A stretch of DNA of 45,146 nt, from NCBI GenBank assembly GCA_036269455.1, contig DATARS010000030.1, positions 1 through 45,146 on the forward strand, read 5' to 3'. The position numbers and the translations under genes were made by a program. This document shows positions 17,639 to 25,439 of this stretch, piece after piece; within the stretch, counting starts at the first letter, position 1; the number at the start of each line of letters is the position of its first letter. Below the pieces are notes generated by a model that saw only the letters and a list, made by a program, of their open reading frames with translations, had not been told where the DNA came from and searched no databases. The stretch comes from CF-96 sp036269455. Its GTDB lineage: Bacteria; Chloroflexota; Dormibacteria; Aeolococcales; Aeolococcaceae.

Positions 17639-19809
17639 GGGCCCAGTGTGAACGAGATGGAGAACCCGCCACCTCCCTCCGTTTGGGCGACCGGCGCCTC
17701 CGCCCCGGGCGACGCCTGCGGCGACGCCGGCCCGGCCGAGGCGAGGCGCAGCTCGTCGAGCGCGCCCGGCTCGGCGCCGGTCTGCGCCGAGGTGCCCTCG
17801 AGCAGCCACCCGCCGTCGACCTGCTCCACCCCACCGGGAGCCGCCGGCCAGCCGTCGCCGCCGCCGCCGAGGGCGTGGCCCATCACCTCGTTCCAGATCG
17901 GCGCCGCCCCGCTCAGCCCGGTGGTGTTGCGCATCGGCGAGTTGTCGGGGTTGCCCACCCAGGTGGCCACGACCAGCCGGGGCGTCCAGCCCACGGTGAG
18001 GTTGTCGCGGAAGCCGGTGGTGGTGCCGGTCTTGGCGGCGACGGTGTGGCCCGGGATGGTGAGCGCCGAGTGGGCGCCGAAGGCGGCCGCCCGGTTGGCG
18101 TCGTCGGTGAGGATCCGGTTCATCACGAAGGCGACCCCGGAGTCGAGCGCGCGGTGGCCGGGCCGGCGGGGCAGCAGCTCGCCGCCGCCGCGGTCGCGGA
18201 CCGAGAGCAGCACGTGCTCGGAGCGGTACCAGCCCTCGGCGGCGAACACCGACCCCGCCTGGGCGAGCTGCTCGAGGGGCACCGGGTAGCTGCCCAGGGT
18301 GAGGCTGGCGCCGTAGGTCCAGCCGGGGCGGTCGAGGGCGGTGACCCCGAGCCCGCGGGCCATGCTCAGCACCGAGGGGATGCCGGTGAGCATCTCGACC
18401 TTCACCGCCGGCACGTTGAGCGAGCTCGCCAGCGCCTCCTTCACCGTGACCGTGCCCCGGTAGAAGGGGTCGTAGTCGTGGACCTGGTAGCGGGCGTCAC
18501 CCGCCGCGCCGCCGCCGTGGGGAAGGCTGTAGGGCCGGTCGCGCACCGGGGTCAGCATGCTGAGCCGCCGCGACTCGAGCGCCGCCGCGTAGGTGAAGAG
18601 CTTGAACACCGAGCCCGGCGCGCGCGGCCGCGCCGCCATGTCGAGCTGGTCGGCGGGATGCCCGGGCCCGGCGCCGCCCACCTGGGCGAGCACCTCGGCG
18701 CTGCGCGGATCGACCGCCACCAGCGCCCCGCCGTGGGCGTTCTGGCCGGACATGGCGTCGACCTGCCGGGTCACCGCCGCCTGGGAGAAGCGCTGCAGCT
18801 CGGAGTCGACGGTGGTGGTGATGCGCAGCCCGGCGGTCGCGGCGTCGAGTCCGAGGCGGTCGCGCACCTCGCGGACCGCCCGGGCGGTGACCGCCGGGAA
18901 GACGTCGACGTCGCCGAGGTCGCCACCGGCGAGCGCCAGTGGCTCGGCGAGCGCCGCACCCGCCGCCGCCGCGGTCGCGGCGCCGGTGCCGGCCATCGCC
19001 GCGAGCACCGCCCGCTGACGGTCCCGTGCCGCCTGCGGATGGCGGAAGGGGTCGAGCAGGGCCGGGCTGTTGGGCAGGCCGGCGAGCAGCGCCGCCTGGG
19101 CCAGGTCGAGCCGGGCCGCGGGGATGCCGAAGTAGATCCGCGCCGCCGCCTCCGCCCCCACCGCCCCATGGCCGTAGCTGATGTCGTTGAGGTACTCCTC
19201 GAGCACCTGCTCGCGGCTGAGGGTGCCGGCGAGATGGCGGGCGATGAAGATCTCGCGCAGCTTGCGGTCGACGGTGCGCGGCGAGCCGCCGACGTAGAGG
19301 ACCTTGGCGAGCTGCTCGGTGATGGTGCTGGCGCCCTGCACCGGACTGCCGTGAACCAGGTCGGTCCAGGCGGCGGCGACGAGCCGGCTGGTGTCGATCG
19401 CGCCCTCATGCCAGAAGTTGCGGTCCTCGACCGCCACCGTGGCGTCGCGGAGCGCCGGGGCGATCTGCCCAAGGGACACCGGGACGCGGCGCTCGCCCGG
19501 CGAGTGGAGCACCGCGATCACCGCGCCGTGGCGGTCGAGGACCACCGAGTCGGCGGGGAGCCGGCGCTGGTCGGGGACGCTGCCGAGGTGATCGTCCAGG
19601 ACCGCCAGCACCCCCTGGCCGCCCCCCCAGAGCACCAGGACGGCGGTGGCGAGCCCGGTGGCGGCCAGCGCGGCGCGATGCAGGCGCGATCGCCCCCGGG
19701 TGGCGCGCGACACCCGGCGGCCGAGCACGGCGGGGTGGACCCCGGCGCCGACGCGTCGGCGCGGCGGCCGTGGACCTGCGGGTGGAGGGCGGTGTGTCGA
19801 TCCGGACAT
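17635..19809 (-). CDS. Class A penicillin-binding protein (bifunctional transglycosylase/transpeptidase)
   Basis: It polymerises lipid II and cross-links the peptidoglycan stems, anchored in the membrane facing outwards. With ATG 19809 it has 724 residues. A basic cytoplasmic N-terminus (1-44) precedes the single membrane segment (about 45-68). The GT51 domain shows 'VAVEDRNFWHEGAID' (catalytic Glu128), 'QGASTITEQLAK' and 'RKLREIFIARHL'. The transpeptidase domain shows SVFK (Ser400), SLN (463-465) and KTGT (593-596). The C-terminal tail is Gly/Pro/Ala-rich and ends in a low-complexity stretch. No Shine-Dalgarno sequence is evident, so the start is moderately certain; an in-frame GTG at 19905 would lie inside a hairpin repeat and is unlikely. 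The last four bases overlap the acyl-CoA synthetase start. Confidence 0.95.
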   Translation of the reverse strand: MSGSTHRPPPAGPRPPRRRVGAGVHPAVLGRRVSRATRGRSRLHRAALAATGLATAVLVLWGGGQGVLAVLDDHLGSVPDQRRLPADSVVLDRHGAVIAVLHSPGERRVPVSLGQIAPALRDATVAVEDRNFWHEGAIDTSRLVAAAWTDLVHGSPVQGASTITEQLAKVLYVGGSPRTVDRKLREIFIARHLAGTLSREQVLEEYLNDISYGHGAVGAEAAARIYFGIPAARLDLAQAALLAGLPNSPALLDPFRHPQAARDRQRAVLAAMAGTGAATAAAAGAALAEPLALAGGDLGDVDVFPAVTARAVREVRDRLGLDAATAGLRITTTVDSELQRFSQAAVTRQVDAMSGQNAHGGALVAVDPRSAEVLAQVGGAGPGHPADQLDMAARPRAPGSVFKLFTYAAALESRRLSMLTPVRDRPYSLPHGGGAAGDARYQVHDYDPFYRGTVTVKEALASSLNVPAVKVEMLTGIPSVLSMARGLGVTALDRPGWTYGASLTLGSYPVPLEQLAQAGSVFAAEGWYRSEHVLLSVRDRGGGELLPRRPGHRALDSGVAFVMNRILTDDANRAAAFGAHSALTIPGHTVAAKTGTTTGFRDNLTVGWTPRLVVATWVGNPDNSPMRNTTGLSGAAPIWNEVMGHALGGGGDGWPAAPGGVEQVDGGWLLEGTSAQTGAEPGALDELRLASAGPASPQASPGAEAPVAQTEGGGGFSISFTLGP

Positions 19810-19886
19810 GGGGAGGGTGAGAGGCGTCGGTCGGGACGTCGGTGGCGTGGCCCGGGCCCGCCAGCATCCCACGAAGTGCTCACCTC

Positions 19887-19904
19887 TGGGCGCTGACGCG
19901 CCCA
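19887..19904. repeat. Hairpin TGGGCGC-N4-GCGCCCA, second copy
   Basis: The arms are identical to those at 3337-3356, here with the 4-base loop TGAC and again preceded by CCTC. It lies between the minus-strand zinc-ribbon gene, which ends at 19931, and the PBP gene, which starts at 19809. It may therefore be a terminator for the former or a leader structure for the latter. Confidence 0.5.
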
Positions 19905-19930
19905 CTGGCGGGGGACGCCGGAGGCGAGGG

Positions 19931-20119
19931 TCAGGCCCGCCGGGCGGCGAGCTCGTGGAGCTGCCACCAGTGGCGGCGGCAGTCGTCGCAGCGGTGGCGG
20001 TCGGCGGAGATGCCGTTGTCGGCGGCGAGGGGGAGCTCGAGGTGGGTGTGCTGGGAGCCGCAGTGGGGACACGGCGACACCACCCCCAGCAGCTTCCGCT
20101 GACCCCTCACCGCCCGCAT
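19931..20119 (-). CDS. 62-residue zinc-ribbon protein
   Basis: A short cytoplasmic protein starting at ATG 20119. It has two CxxC knuckles, 'CPHCG' near residue 17 and 'CDDC' near residue 48, separated by about 27 residues. This is a typical treble-clef or zinc-ribbon spacing. The C-terminus is helical (WWQLHELAA). The family is not recognised; such peptides often resemble the zinc ribbon of transcription factors or transposases, but nothing mobile is nearby. There is no Shine-Dalgarno sequence and only a weak -10 (CAGACT, 6 bases before the ATG). It follows the PH-domain gene by 53 bases and could be co-transcribed with it. Confidence 0.6.
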   Translation of the reverse strand: MRAVRGQRKLLGVVSPCPHCGSQHTHLELPLAADNGISADRHRCDDCRRHWWQLHELAARRA

Positions 20120-20172
20120 GGGAGAAGTCTGCCACGTCGAACAGAGGTTCGGCCAGGGGGAAGGCCGGGAGG

Positions 20173-20865
20173 CTACCCTCCCCAGCCGAGCGGCGGGGCG
20201 TACCCCGAGTCCGGCTCGTAGGAGGGGGCGACGAAGCGCTCGACGATCCCGGCCTTCTCCCGGCTCCCCGACATCGCGGTCACCAGGGCGATGCTGAAGC
20301 TGTCGGCGTCGGCGATGTGCTTCATCAGCTCCTCGCCCTTCCCGGCGGAGCGGATCACGATGTCGCCGTAGCCGAAGAAGCGGGCGGTGACCCCCCGGCT
20401 GAGGGTGGTGTGCTGGATCTTCTCGATCCCGAGCGACTCCGAGACCCGGTTGAGCACCCCGTACTCGGTGATCACCCGCTGGTTGGTCAGGGTGTAGGTC
20501 TGGTAGTGCCACTGGAGCAGCCGGAAGGCGAGCAGGACGGCGACGACCAGCACCATCACCAGCCAGGCGGGGAACCGGAAGACGTGGAGCAGGCCGTAGC
20601 CGGCCGCGAACACCGCCGCCCAGAACACGAAGTGGCGGCCGAAGTGGTGCCAGGGCTGATCGGGGTCCTTCTGGTAGCGGCTCCACTGGAGCATCAGCCG
20701 GCCGAGGACGGCGATGAAGAGGAGCAGGGTGGCGTCGAAGAGCTGGAGCACGCCGAGGCCGACCGCCAGAGCGGCGACGCAGACGAGCGCGTAGGGGATG
20801 AAGATCGCGATGTGCTGGCGGGCGATGACGATCGGCCGCTCACCGTCGACAAAGGGTTCGGGCAT
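20173..20865 (-). CDS. Membrane protein with bacterial PH domain (YdbS/bPH2-like)
   Basis: A 230-residue protein starting at ATG 20865 ('MPEPFVDGERPIVIARQH'). It has a four-helix hydrophobic region: two segments at about 20-52 and two at about 76-118. The bacterial PH domain follows with the characteristic 'YTLTNQRVITEYGVLNRVSE' and 'GIEKIQHTTLSRGVTARFFG'. These beta-rich domains are attached to membranes and their ligands are generally unknown. A TATTCT box at 20907-20912 on the minus strand could be the -10. The downstream zinc-ribbon gene may share the transcript. Function beyond the membrane-attached PH domain is not assignable. Confidence 0.85.
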   Translation of the reverse strand: MPEPFVDGERPIVIARQHIAIFIPYALVCVAALAVGLGVLQLFDATLLLFIAVLGRLMLQWSRYQKDPDQPWHHFGRHFVFWAAVFAAGYGLLHVFRFPAWLVMVLVVAVLLAFRLLQWHYQTYTLTNQRVITEYGVLNRVSESLGIEKIQHTTLSRGVTARFFGYGDIVIRSAGKGEELMKHIADADSFSIALVTAMSGSREKAGIVERFVAPSYEPDSGYAPPLGWGG

Positions 20866-20906
20866 GCCGTTCCACCCGGGCGAGGACGTGAGGGAGAGCG
20901 GTCTCC

Positions 20907-20912
20907 AGAATA
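20907..20912 (-). promoter_or_regulatory. Possible -10 box TATTCT for the PH-domain gene
   Basis: TATTCT on the minus strand matches five of six consensus bases and stands in a GC-rich divergent region (20866-21055). The leader would be about 35 bases. No convincing -35 is seen. The rest of this divergent gap contains an AT-richer stretch near 21035-21070 that may promote the plus-strand surface-protein gene. Confidence 0.4.
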
Positions 20913-21055
20913 GCCGAGCCGGCGCCTGAGCAGTCCCACGACCCGCGATACACGCGGCCCTCGTCGCTTGTCTTCTCCGGTAGGGCGCCCTCGCGTCCTC
21001 GTTGATGACCCTGGATGACCTGATGTACCGGACCCACCATATGAGGGTAGGGGTA

Positions 21056-22285
21056 ATGCTCACTGCATATCTCAAGGGCGTAGCGGCGGTGTCGACGGCA
21101 GGGCTCCTGCTCTTCGGTGCCGGATCGGCGGCGAGAGCCGATCTCGGCCCCCCGAGCGCGCCAGTCGACCAGAGCCAGGCGCAGCAGCCGGCCCCCGATC
21201 CGGGAGCCTACGCCCCGGTCCCCTCGCAGTCGCAGAACGCGCCGGGAACCGATGCGCGCGACAGCGGGTACGGGCCCTCCACCCCGCAGCGGCATGACGC
21301 CACGCCCCAGTCGCGCCAGCACAGCACCACCAACGACACCGTGGTGACGCCGGCGCCGCCCTCCAGCGCCACCGCGAACGTCATCCAGGTGAACCCGCTG
21401 GACACCTGCCTCAGCTGCACCAGCGCCAGCGCCGGGTCGGGCAGCGCCAGCTCGCACGCCACCGCGCTGCGGCTGCTCGGCAACGACATCTCCGCCGGCA
21501 AGGTGCTCTCCGGCACCGGCAAGGACAGCGGCGCGCTGCTGGCCATCCCGGCCAACCCGCTCCTCTACCTGGCCCTGCTCGACTGGGAGCAGAGCACCAA
21601 TGCCGGCGCCACCTCGACCGCCCACTCGCGTGCGGCGCTCCTCGACCTGGCGATCGGACCGACCGGGACCAGCAAGAGCAACGGCAAGCCGTCGGCCCCC
21701 GCGGGCGCGATCACCGTGGCGGTCCTCGAGGCCACCAGTGACGCCGGCTACCAGGGCCTGTCCTCGAACGGCGCCGGAAGCAACAACGGCGTCGACGTGA
21801 ACATCGGCCAGGGCGCGCTCGTGATCATCCTGCTGCACTCCGACGCCTCCAGCTCCAACAAGGGCTCGGCGTACGTGCTCGGCATCAACGGCGCCCAGAT
21901 CCTCAGCTCCGACCAGACCGGCGGCAACGGCATCCCGATCGCCGTCCCGGGCGTGGTCGGCCTCGTCCTGCTGCAGGTCGGCGCGACCGGCGGCAACGGC
22001 GCCCCCGGCACCAGCGGCGCCGCGGTCGGCACCGTCTCGGACCTCCTCGGCCAGAGCGGCCAGCAGGCGGGCGTCCTGACCGCCTCCGCGGTCGGCCTCA
22101 CCGGCCTCGCGGCCACCCCGAACGCGGGCACCCCGCCCGCCACCGGCGCCCCCTCGGCGGCATCCGGCGGCAACGGCGGCCTCTCCTCCCCGAACACCGG
22201 CGCGGCCTTCGGGCTCGGCGGCCTGCTGCTGCTGCTCGGCGGCGCCGGCATGGTCTTCGCCAGCCTTCGGCGCAGGCAGATCTAG
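21056..22285 (+). CDS. Secreted surface protein with LPxTG-like anchor (SPNTG)
   Basis: With ATG 21056, preceded by GGGTAGGGG, the protein has 409 residues; in-frame ATGs at 21041 and 21002 are alternatives. Residues 1-28 are a signal peptide ending ARA. A Pro/Gln/Ser-rich linker (about 30-100) precedes a beta-rich core with 'LDTCLSCTSASAG', 'ALLAIPANPLLYLALLDWEQ' and 'DVNIGQGALVIILLHS'. A second low-complexity Gly/Ala region leads to the pentapeptide SPNTG, about 20 hydrophobic residues and the tail RRRQI, a sortase-type sorting signal with a variant motif. The core is not a domain I recognise. Together with the 15100-15972 gene it shows a wall-anchoring route in this organism. A strong terminator follows. 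Confidence 0.75.
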   Translation: MLTAYLKGVAAVSTAGLLLFGAGSAARADLGPPSAPVDQSQAQQPAPDPGAYAPVPSQSQNAPGTDARDSGYGPSTPQRHDATPQSRQHSTTNDTVVTPAPPSSATANVIQVNPLDTCLSCTSASAGSGSASSHATALRLLGNDISAGKVLSGTGKDSGALLAIPANPLLYLALLDWEQSTNAGATSTAHSRAALLDLAIGPTGTSKSNGKPSAPAGAITVAVLEATSDAGYQGLSSNGAGSNNGVDVNIGQGALVIILLHSDASSSNKGSAYVLGINGAQILSSDQTGGNGIPIAVPGVVGLVLLQVGATGGNGAPGTSGAAVGTVSDLLGQSGQQAGVLTASAVGLTGLAATPNAGTPPATGAPSAASGGNGGLSSPNTGAAFGLGGLLLLLGGAGMVFASLRRRQI

Positions 22286-22302
22286 GGGTCCAACGGAAAA
22301 GA

Positions 22303-22332
22303 AAAGGGCCGCCGGGAAACCGGCGGCCCTTT
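22303..22332. terminator. Bidirectional intrinsic terminator
   Basis: A perfect 13-bp stem (22303-22315 with 22320-22332) is closed by a GAAA tetraloop. The plus strand continues into TTTACTTTTCC, and the complementary strand reads TTTCTTTTCC after the stem, so U-rich tracts exist in both directions. It separates the convergent surface-protein gene (ends 22285) and thioesterase gene (ends 22428). Confidence 0.92.
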
Positions 22333-22340
22333 ACTTTTCC

Positions 22341-22420
22341 CGGGGGGATGCTCCCCCCGATCAGCAGAAGGCATTGCTTCGCCATGCCCTCTGCTACCCC
22401 CACGCCGGCACTCGCCGGCG
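22341..22420. repeat. Three further hairpins behind the terminator
   Basis: Hairpin A has an 8-bp stem, CGGGGGGA-TGC-TCCCCCCG (22341-22359). Hairpin B has an 11-bp stem with one mismatch, 22363-22373 with 22385-22395, and an 11-base loop. Hairpin C has a 7-bp stem, CGCCGGC-ACTC-GCCGGCG (22403-22420). The 142-base gap contains no gene. The stack may ensure termination of the purine operon arriving on the minus strand, or stabilise mRNA ends. Confidence 0.7.
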
Positions 22421-22427
22421 GCGCGCG

Positions 22428-23276
22428 CTAATCCCGGGGCCGGTTCATGCGGGCGAGCTGGCGGCTGAGCGCCACCAGGCGGTCGGTCTGGTCCCAGATC
22501 TCGGCGTCCTCCTCGAGGTAGCCGCCGAGGATGAAGCGGGTCGTGTAGCGGCAGCGCAGCCAGCCGGGGTGGGGGCGGCCGCGGACCTGGACGGTCAGCT
22601 CGATGGTCGGCAGCCAGGCGGGGACCGGGGTGAGGTCGAAGGCGGCGGGCGGCATGGCGTCGCAGACGAAGGGCAGGCAGGCTGCGTCGGGGGGGCGGCC
22701 GTCTCGGAAGCGCACCCAGCCGAGCAGCTCGCCGCGGCCGCTGGGGGCGCCGTCGAGCCAGCCCGCGGTCCCCGGGGCCACCCGGGCGTCGAGGCGGCCG
22801 CGGAGGTCGTCGCGGAGCCCGTTGGGCAGGGTGCCGCGGTGGAGAGGCCGGCACTCGTCGGGGGGCGGCAGCTCCGGTGGCCCGGCGGTCATCACGTCGA
22901 GCCCACCGGCCAGGCTGTCGAGGTCGCCGAAGGTGGTGACGACGTGGAGGCGCTCGCGCCCCTCCTGGAAGAGCCGGGCGACGGCGGTCGAGTGGGCCCT
23001 TCCGGCACGCAGCGGCTCGGTGGCGATCTCGGCGGGTCCGGGGACGGTGGGCCGGAGGAAGTGGGCGCTCACCGCGAAGGGATCGGGGTGGGGAACCACC
23101 CGGGTGGCCGCGCTCAGCGCGAGGCCGAGGGCGTAGCCGCCGTTGGCGTGGGGGCCGATCGACCACCGGGGCGAGACCGTCGCCGCCCAGCTGCCCTCGC
23201 CGAGCGGCTCGACGGCGGTGTCGGCGTCGTACTCGAACGGGTCCGGCGCGGGCTCAGTGGCGGAAATGCCGCTCAC
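22428..23276 (-). CDS. Acyl-CoA thioesterase, TesB-like double hotdog
   Basis: It would hydrolyse an acyl-CoA to the free acid and CoA. The GTG start at 23276 gives 282 residues, the normal size of the double-hotdog TesB/4HBT_3 group. The N-terminal half has 'WSIGPHANGGYALGLALSA' and 'AHFLRPTVPGPAEI', the family pattern for the first hotdog. The C-terminal half has 'CRYTTRFILGGYLEEDAEIW', including an acidic residue in the position of the TesB catalytic Asp, and 'LVALSRQLARMN'. The gene overlaps purH by 23 bases, so it is the last member of the purine operon, a coupling without obvious metabolic logic. The substrate is unknown. Confidence 0.85.
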   Translation of the reverse strand: MSGISATEPAPDPFEYDADTAVEPLGEGSWAATVSPRWSIGPHANGGYALGLALSAATRVVPHPDPFAVSAHFLRPTVPGPAEIATEPLRAGRAHSTAVARLFQEGRERLHVVTTFGDLDSLAGGLDVMTAGPPELPPPDECRPLHRGTLPNGLRDDLRGRLDARVAPGTAGWLDGAPSGRGELLGWVRFRDGRPPDAACLPFVCDAMPPAAFDLTPVPAWLPTIELTVQVRGRPHPGWLRCRYTTRFILGGYLEEDAEIWDQTDRLVALSRQLARMNRPRD

Positions 23277-24783
23277 CGGTCATCACCATCGCCATCCCCA
23301 GCGCGTCTGAGGCGGCGACGACCTCCTCGTCCCTCCTGCTCCCCCCGGGCTGGATCACCGCGGTGGCGCCGGCGCGGCCCACCACCTCGAGGCCGTCGGC
23401 GAAGGGGAAGAACGCGTCCGAGGCGGCGACGGCGCCGCGGGCGGCCTCACCGGCCCGGGCGACGGCGAGTTCGGCGGCCTCGACCCGCGACATCTGCCCG
23501 GCGCCGACCCCCACCGCACGCCCGTCGCGGACGAGCACGATCGCGTTGGACTTCACGTGGCGGCAGACGCGGACGGCGACGAGCAGGTCGGCCCACTCCG
23601 CCTCGGTCGGCGGGCGCCGCGAGGCGACCCGCATCGCCGAGCGGTCGGCGGTGACCCGGTCGGGGGTCTGGACCAGCAGCCCGCCGTCGACGCTGCGGAC
23701 GTCGTACTGGCCTGGGGCGGGCGGCCCCCCGACGCTGAGCACGCGCATCCGCTCGCGGCGGGCGAGCACCTCGGCGGCGCCGGGGTCCACGCCGGCGGCG
23801 ACCAGCACCTCGAGGAAGGTGGAGGCGAGCTCGGTGGCGACCTCGGGGTCGACGGGACGGTTGAGCGCCACCACCCCGCCGAAGGCGCTGCGCGGGTCGC
23901 AGGCGTGGGCGCGGCGATAGGCCTCGGCGATGTCGGGACCGACGGCGAACCCGCAGGGGTTGGTGTGCTTGATCACCGCCGCCGCCGGCTCCTCGAAGTC
24001 GGCGACCAGGCGGCGGGCGGCGTCGGCGTCGAGCCAGTTGGTGAAGGAGAGCGCCTCGCCCTGGAGGCGGCGGGCGGCGGCCAGACCGCCGCCGGCGCCG
24101 GCGACCGCGTAGAGGGCGCCGCGCTGGTGGGGGTTCTCGCCGTAGCGCAGCTCGGCCAGCCGCGGCCCGCCGACGGTGAGCTCGGTGGGCATCGCCTCGG
24201 CGGCGGGCCCGGCGGCGAGGTAGGCGGCGACCGCGGTGTCATAGGCGGCGACGTGGGCGAACGCCTCGGCGGCGAGCCGGCGGCGGGTGGCCTCGCCGAC
24301 CGCGCCCTGGGAGCGGAGCTCGGCGAGGAGGCCCTCGTACTGGGCCGGTGAGACCACCACCGCGACCGAGTCGGCGTTCTTGGCGGCGCCGCGGATCAGG
24401 GTGGGGCCACCGATGTCGATGTTCTCGATCACCTCGGCGCGGCCGGCGCCGCGGGCGACGGTCTCGCGGAAGGGGTAGAGCGAGACCACCACAATGTCGA
24501 TGGGGCGGAACCCGTGCTCGGCGAGCTGGGCGAGGTGGGCCTCGAGGTCGCGCCGGGCGAGGATGCCGGCGTGGATCGCGGGGTGCAGCGTCTTCACCCG
24601 GCCGTCGAGCATCTCGGGCAGGCCGGTGACCTCGCTCACCGCGGTCGCCTCGACCCCCGCGGCGGCGAGGGCGCGGCGGGTGCCGTCGGTGGCGATCAGC
24701 TCCACTCCGCACTCGCGTAGCCCGCGGGCGAGCTCGACGAGGCCGGTCTTGTCGTGGGGGCCGAGCAGGGCGCGCAGGCTCAC
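23254..24783 (-). CDS. purH: Bifunctional AICAR formyltransferase / IMP cyclohydrolase PurH
   Basis: It catalyses the last two steps of IMP synthesis: formylation of AICAR with 10-formyl-THF, then ring closure. 509 residues is the normal length. The N-terminal cyclohydrolase domain has 'ELIATDGTRRALAAAGV', 'GRVKTLHPAIHAGIL' and 'NIDIGGPTLIRGAAKN'. The transformylase domain has 'VIKHTNPCGFAVG', 'SDAFFPFADGLE' and the C-terminal 'ERHFRH'. The GTG start overlaps the purN stop by 4 bases (GTGA). It lies third in a purM-purN-purH-thioesterase operon. Confidence 0.97.
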   Translation of the reverse strand: MSLRALLGPHDKTGLVELARGLRECGVELIATDGTRRALAAAGVEATAVSEVTGLPEMLDGRVKTLHPAIHAGILARRDLEAHLAQLAEHGFRPIDIVVVSLYPFRETVARGAGRAEVIENIDIGGPTLIRGAAKNADSVAVVVSPAQYEGLLAELRSQGAVGEATRRRLAAEAFAHVAAYDTAVAAYLAAGPAAEAMPTELTVGGPRLAELRYGENPHQRGALYAVAGAGGGLAAARRLQGEALSFTNWLDADAARRLVADFEEPAAAVIKHTNPCGFAVGPDIAEAYRRAHACDPRSAFGGVVALNRPVDPEVATELASTFLEVLVAAGVDPGAAEVLARRERMRVLSVGGPPAPGQYDVRSVDGGLLVQTPDRVTADRSAMRVASRRPPTEAEWADLLVAVRVCRHVKSNAIVLVRDGRAVGVGAGQMSRVEAAELAVARAGEAARGAVAASDAFFPFADGLEVVGRAGATAVIQPGGSRRDEEVVAASDALGMAMVMTGERHFRH

Positions 24784-25439
24784 CGGCGCGGCCCTCCGAC
24801 GGGCAGGGGGAGGATCCGCACCCGCCGGCCCTCACGGCGGAGCCGGCCGTCGCACCAGAGCGCCACCGCCTCGGGGAGCAGCCGCCACTCCTGCTCGTGG
24901 ATGCGGGCGCGCAGCCGACCCGCGTCGTCGTCCTCGAGCACCGGCACCGCCGCCTGGAGGACGATCGGCCCGCCGTCGGTGGCGCCCGTGGCGAGCACGT
25001 GAACGGTGCAGCCGCTCACCCGCACCCCGGCCTCGAGGGCGTCCTCGACCGCGTGCATGCCGCCGGCGAAGGCGGGCAGCAGCGAGGGGTGGAGGTTGAG
25101 GATGGCGTCGCCGAAGGCCTCGAGGAGGCAGGGGTCGAGCACCCGGTCGTAGCCGGCGCAGACGACCAGCCGCACCCCCGCGGCGAGGAGCCGGTCGCGC
25201 ATCGCGGCGTCGCGGGCGGCGGTGTCGCCGCCGAAGGCGGACACCGGCATCGCCGCCGCCTCGACCCCGTGGTCGCGGGCGATCCCCAGGGCGCCGGCGC
25301 TGGGGCGGTTGCTCAGCACCAGCGCGATCCGGGCCGGGAAGCCGGGCCGCGCCGCGGCCTCGAGGAGGGCTCGGAGATTGGTGCCCGTCCCCGAGACCAG
25401 CACCCCGACGGGGACGCGGGGGTCGGCGGCCGCGCTCAG
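24780..25439 (-). CDS. purN: Phosphoribosylglycinamide formyltransferase PurN
   Basis: It formylates GAR with 10-formyl-THF in purine synthesis. The hallmarks are 'VGVLVSGTGTNLRALLEA', 'LNLHPSLLPAF' with the catalytic Asn and His, and 'ATGATDGGPIV' with the catalytic Asp. The start is a puzzle. The first ATG or GTG inside the reading frame after the purM stop is GTG 25403, which would cut three residues off the first beta strand. A CTG at 25437-25439 overlaps the purM TGA as CTGA, exactly like the ATGA/GTGA overlaps elsewhere in the window, and gives 219 residues of normal length. I use that CTG as an inferred non-canonical start. The stop overlaps the purH GTG. Confidence 0.9.
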   Translation of the reverse strand: MSAAADPRVPVGVLVSGTGTNLRALLEAAARPGFPARIALVLSNRPSAGALGIARDHGVEAAAMPVSAFGGDTAARDAAMRDRLLAAGVRLVVCAGYDRVLDPCLLEAFGDAILNLHPSLLPAFAGGMHAVEDALEAGVRVSGCTVHVLATGATDGGPIVLQAAVPVLEDDDAGRLRARIHEQEWRLLPEAVALWCDGRLRREGRRVRILPLPVGGPRR

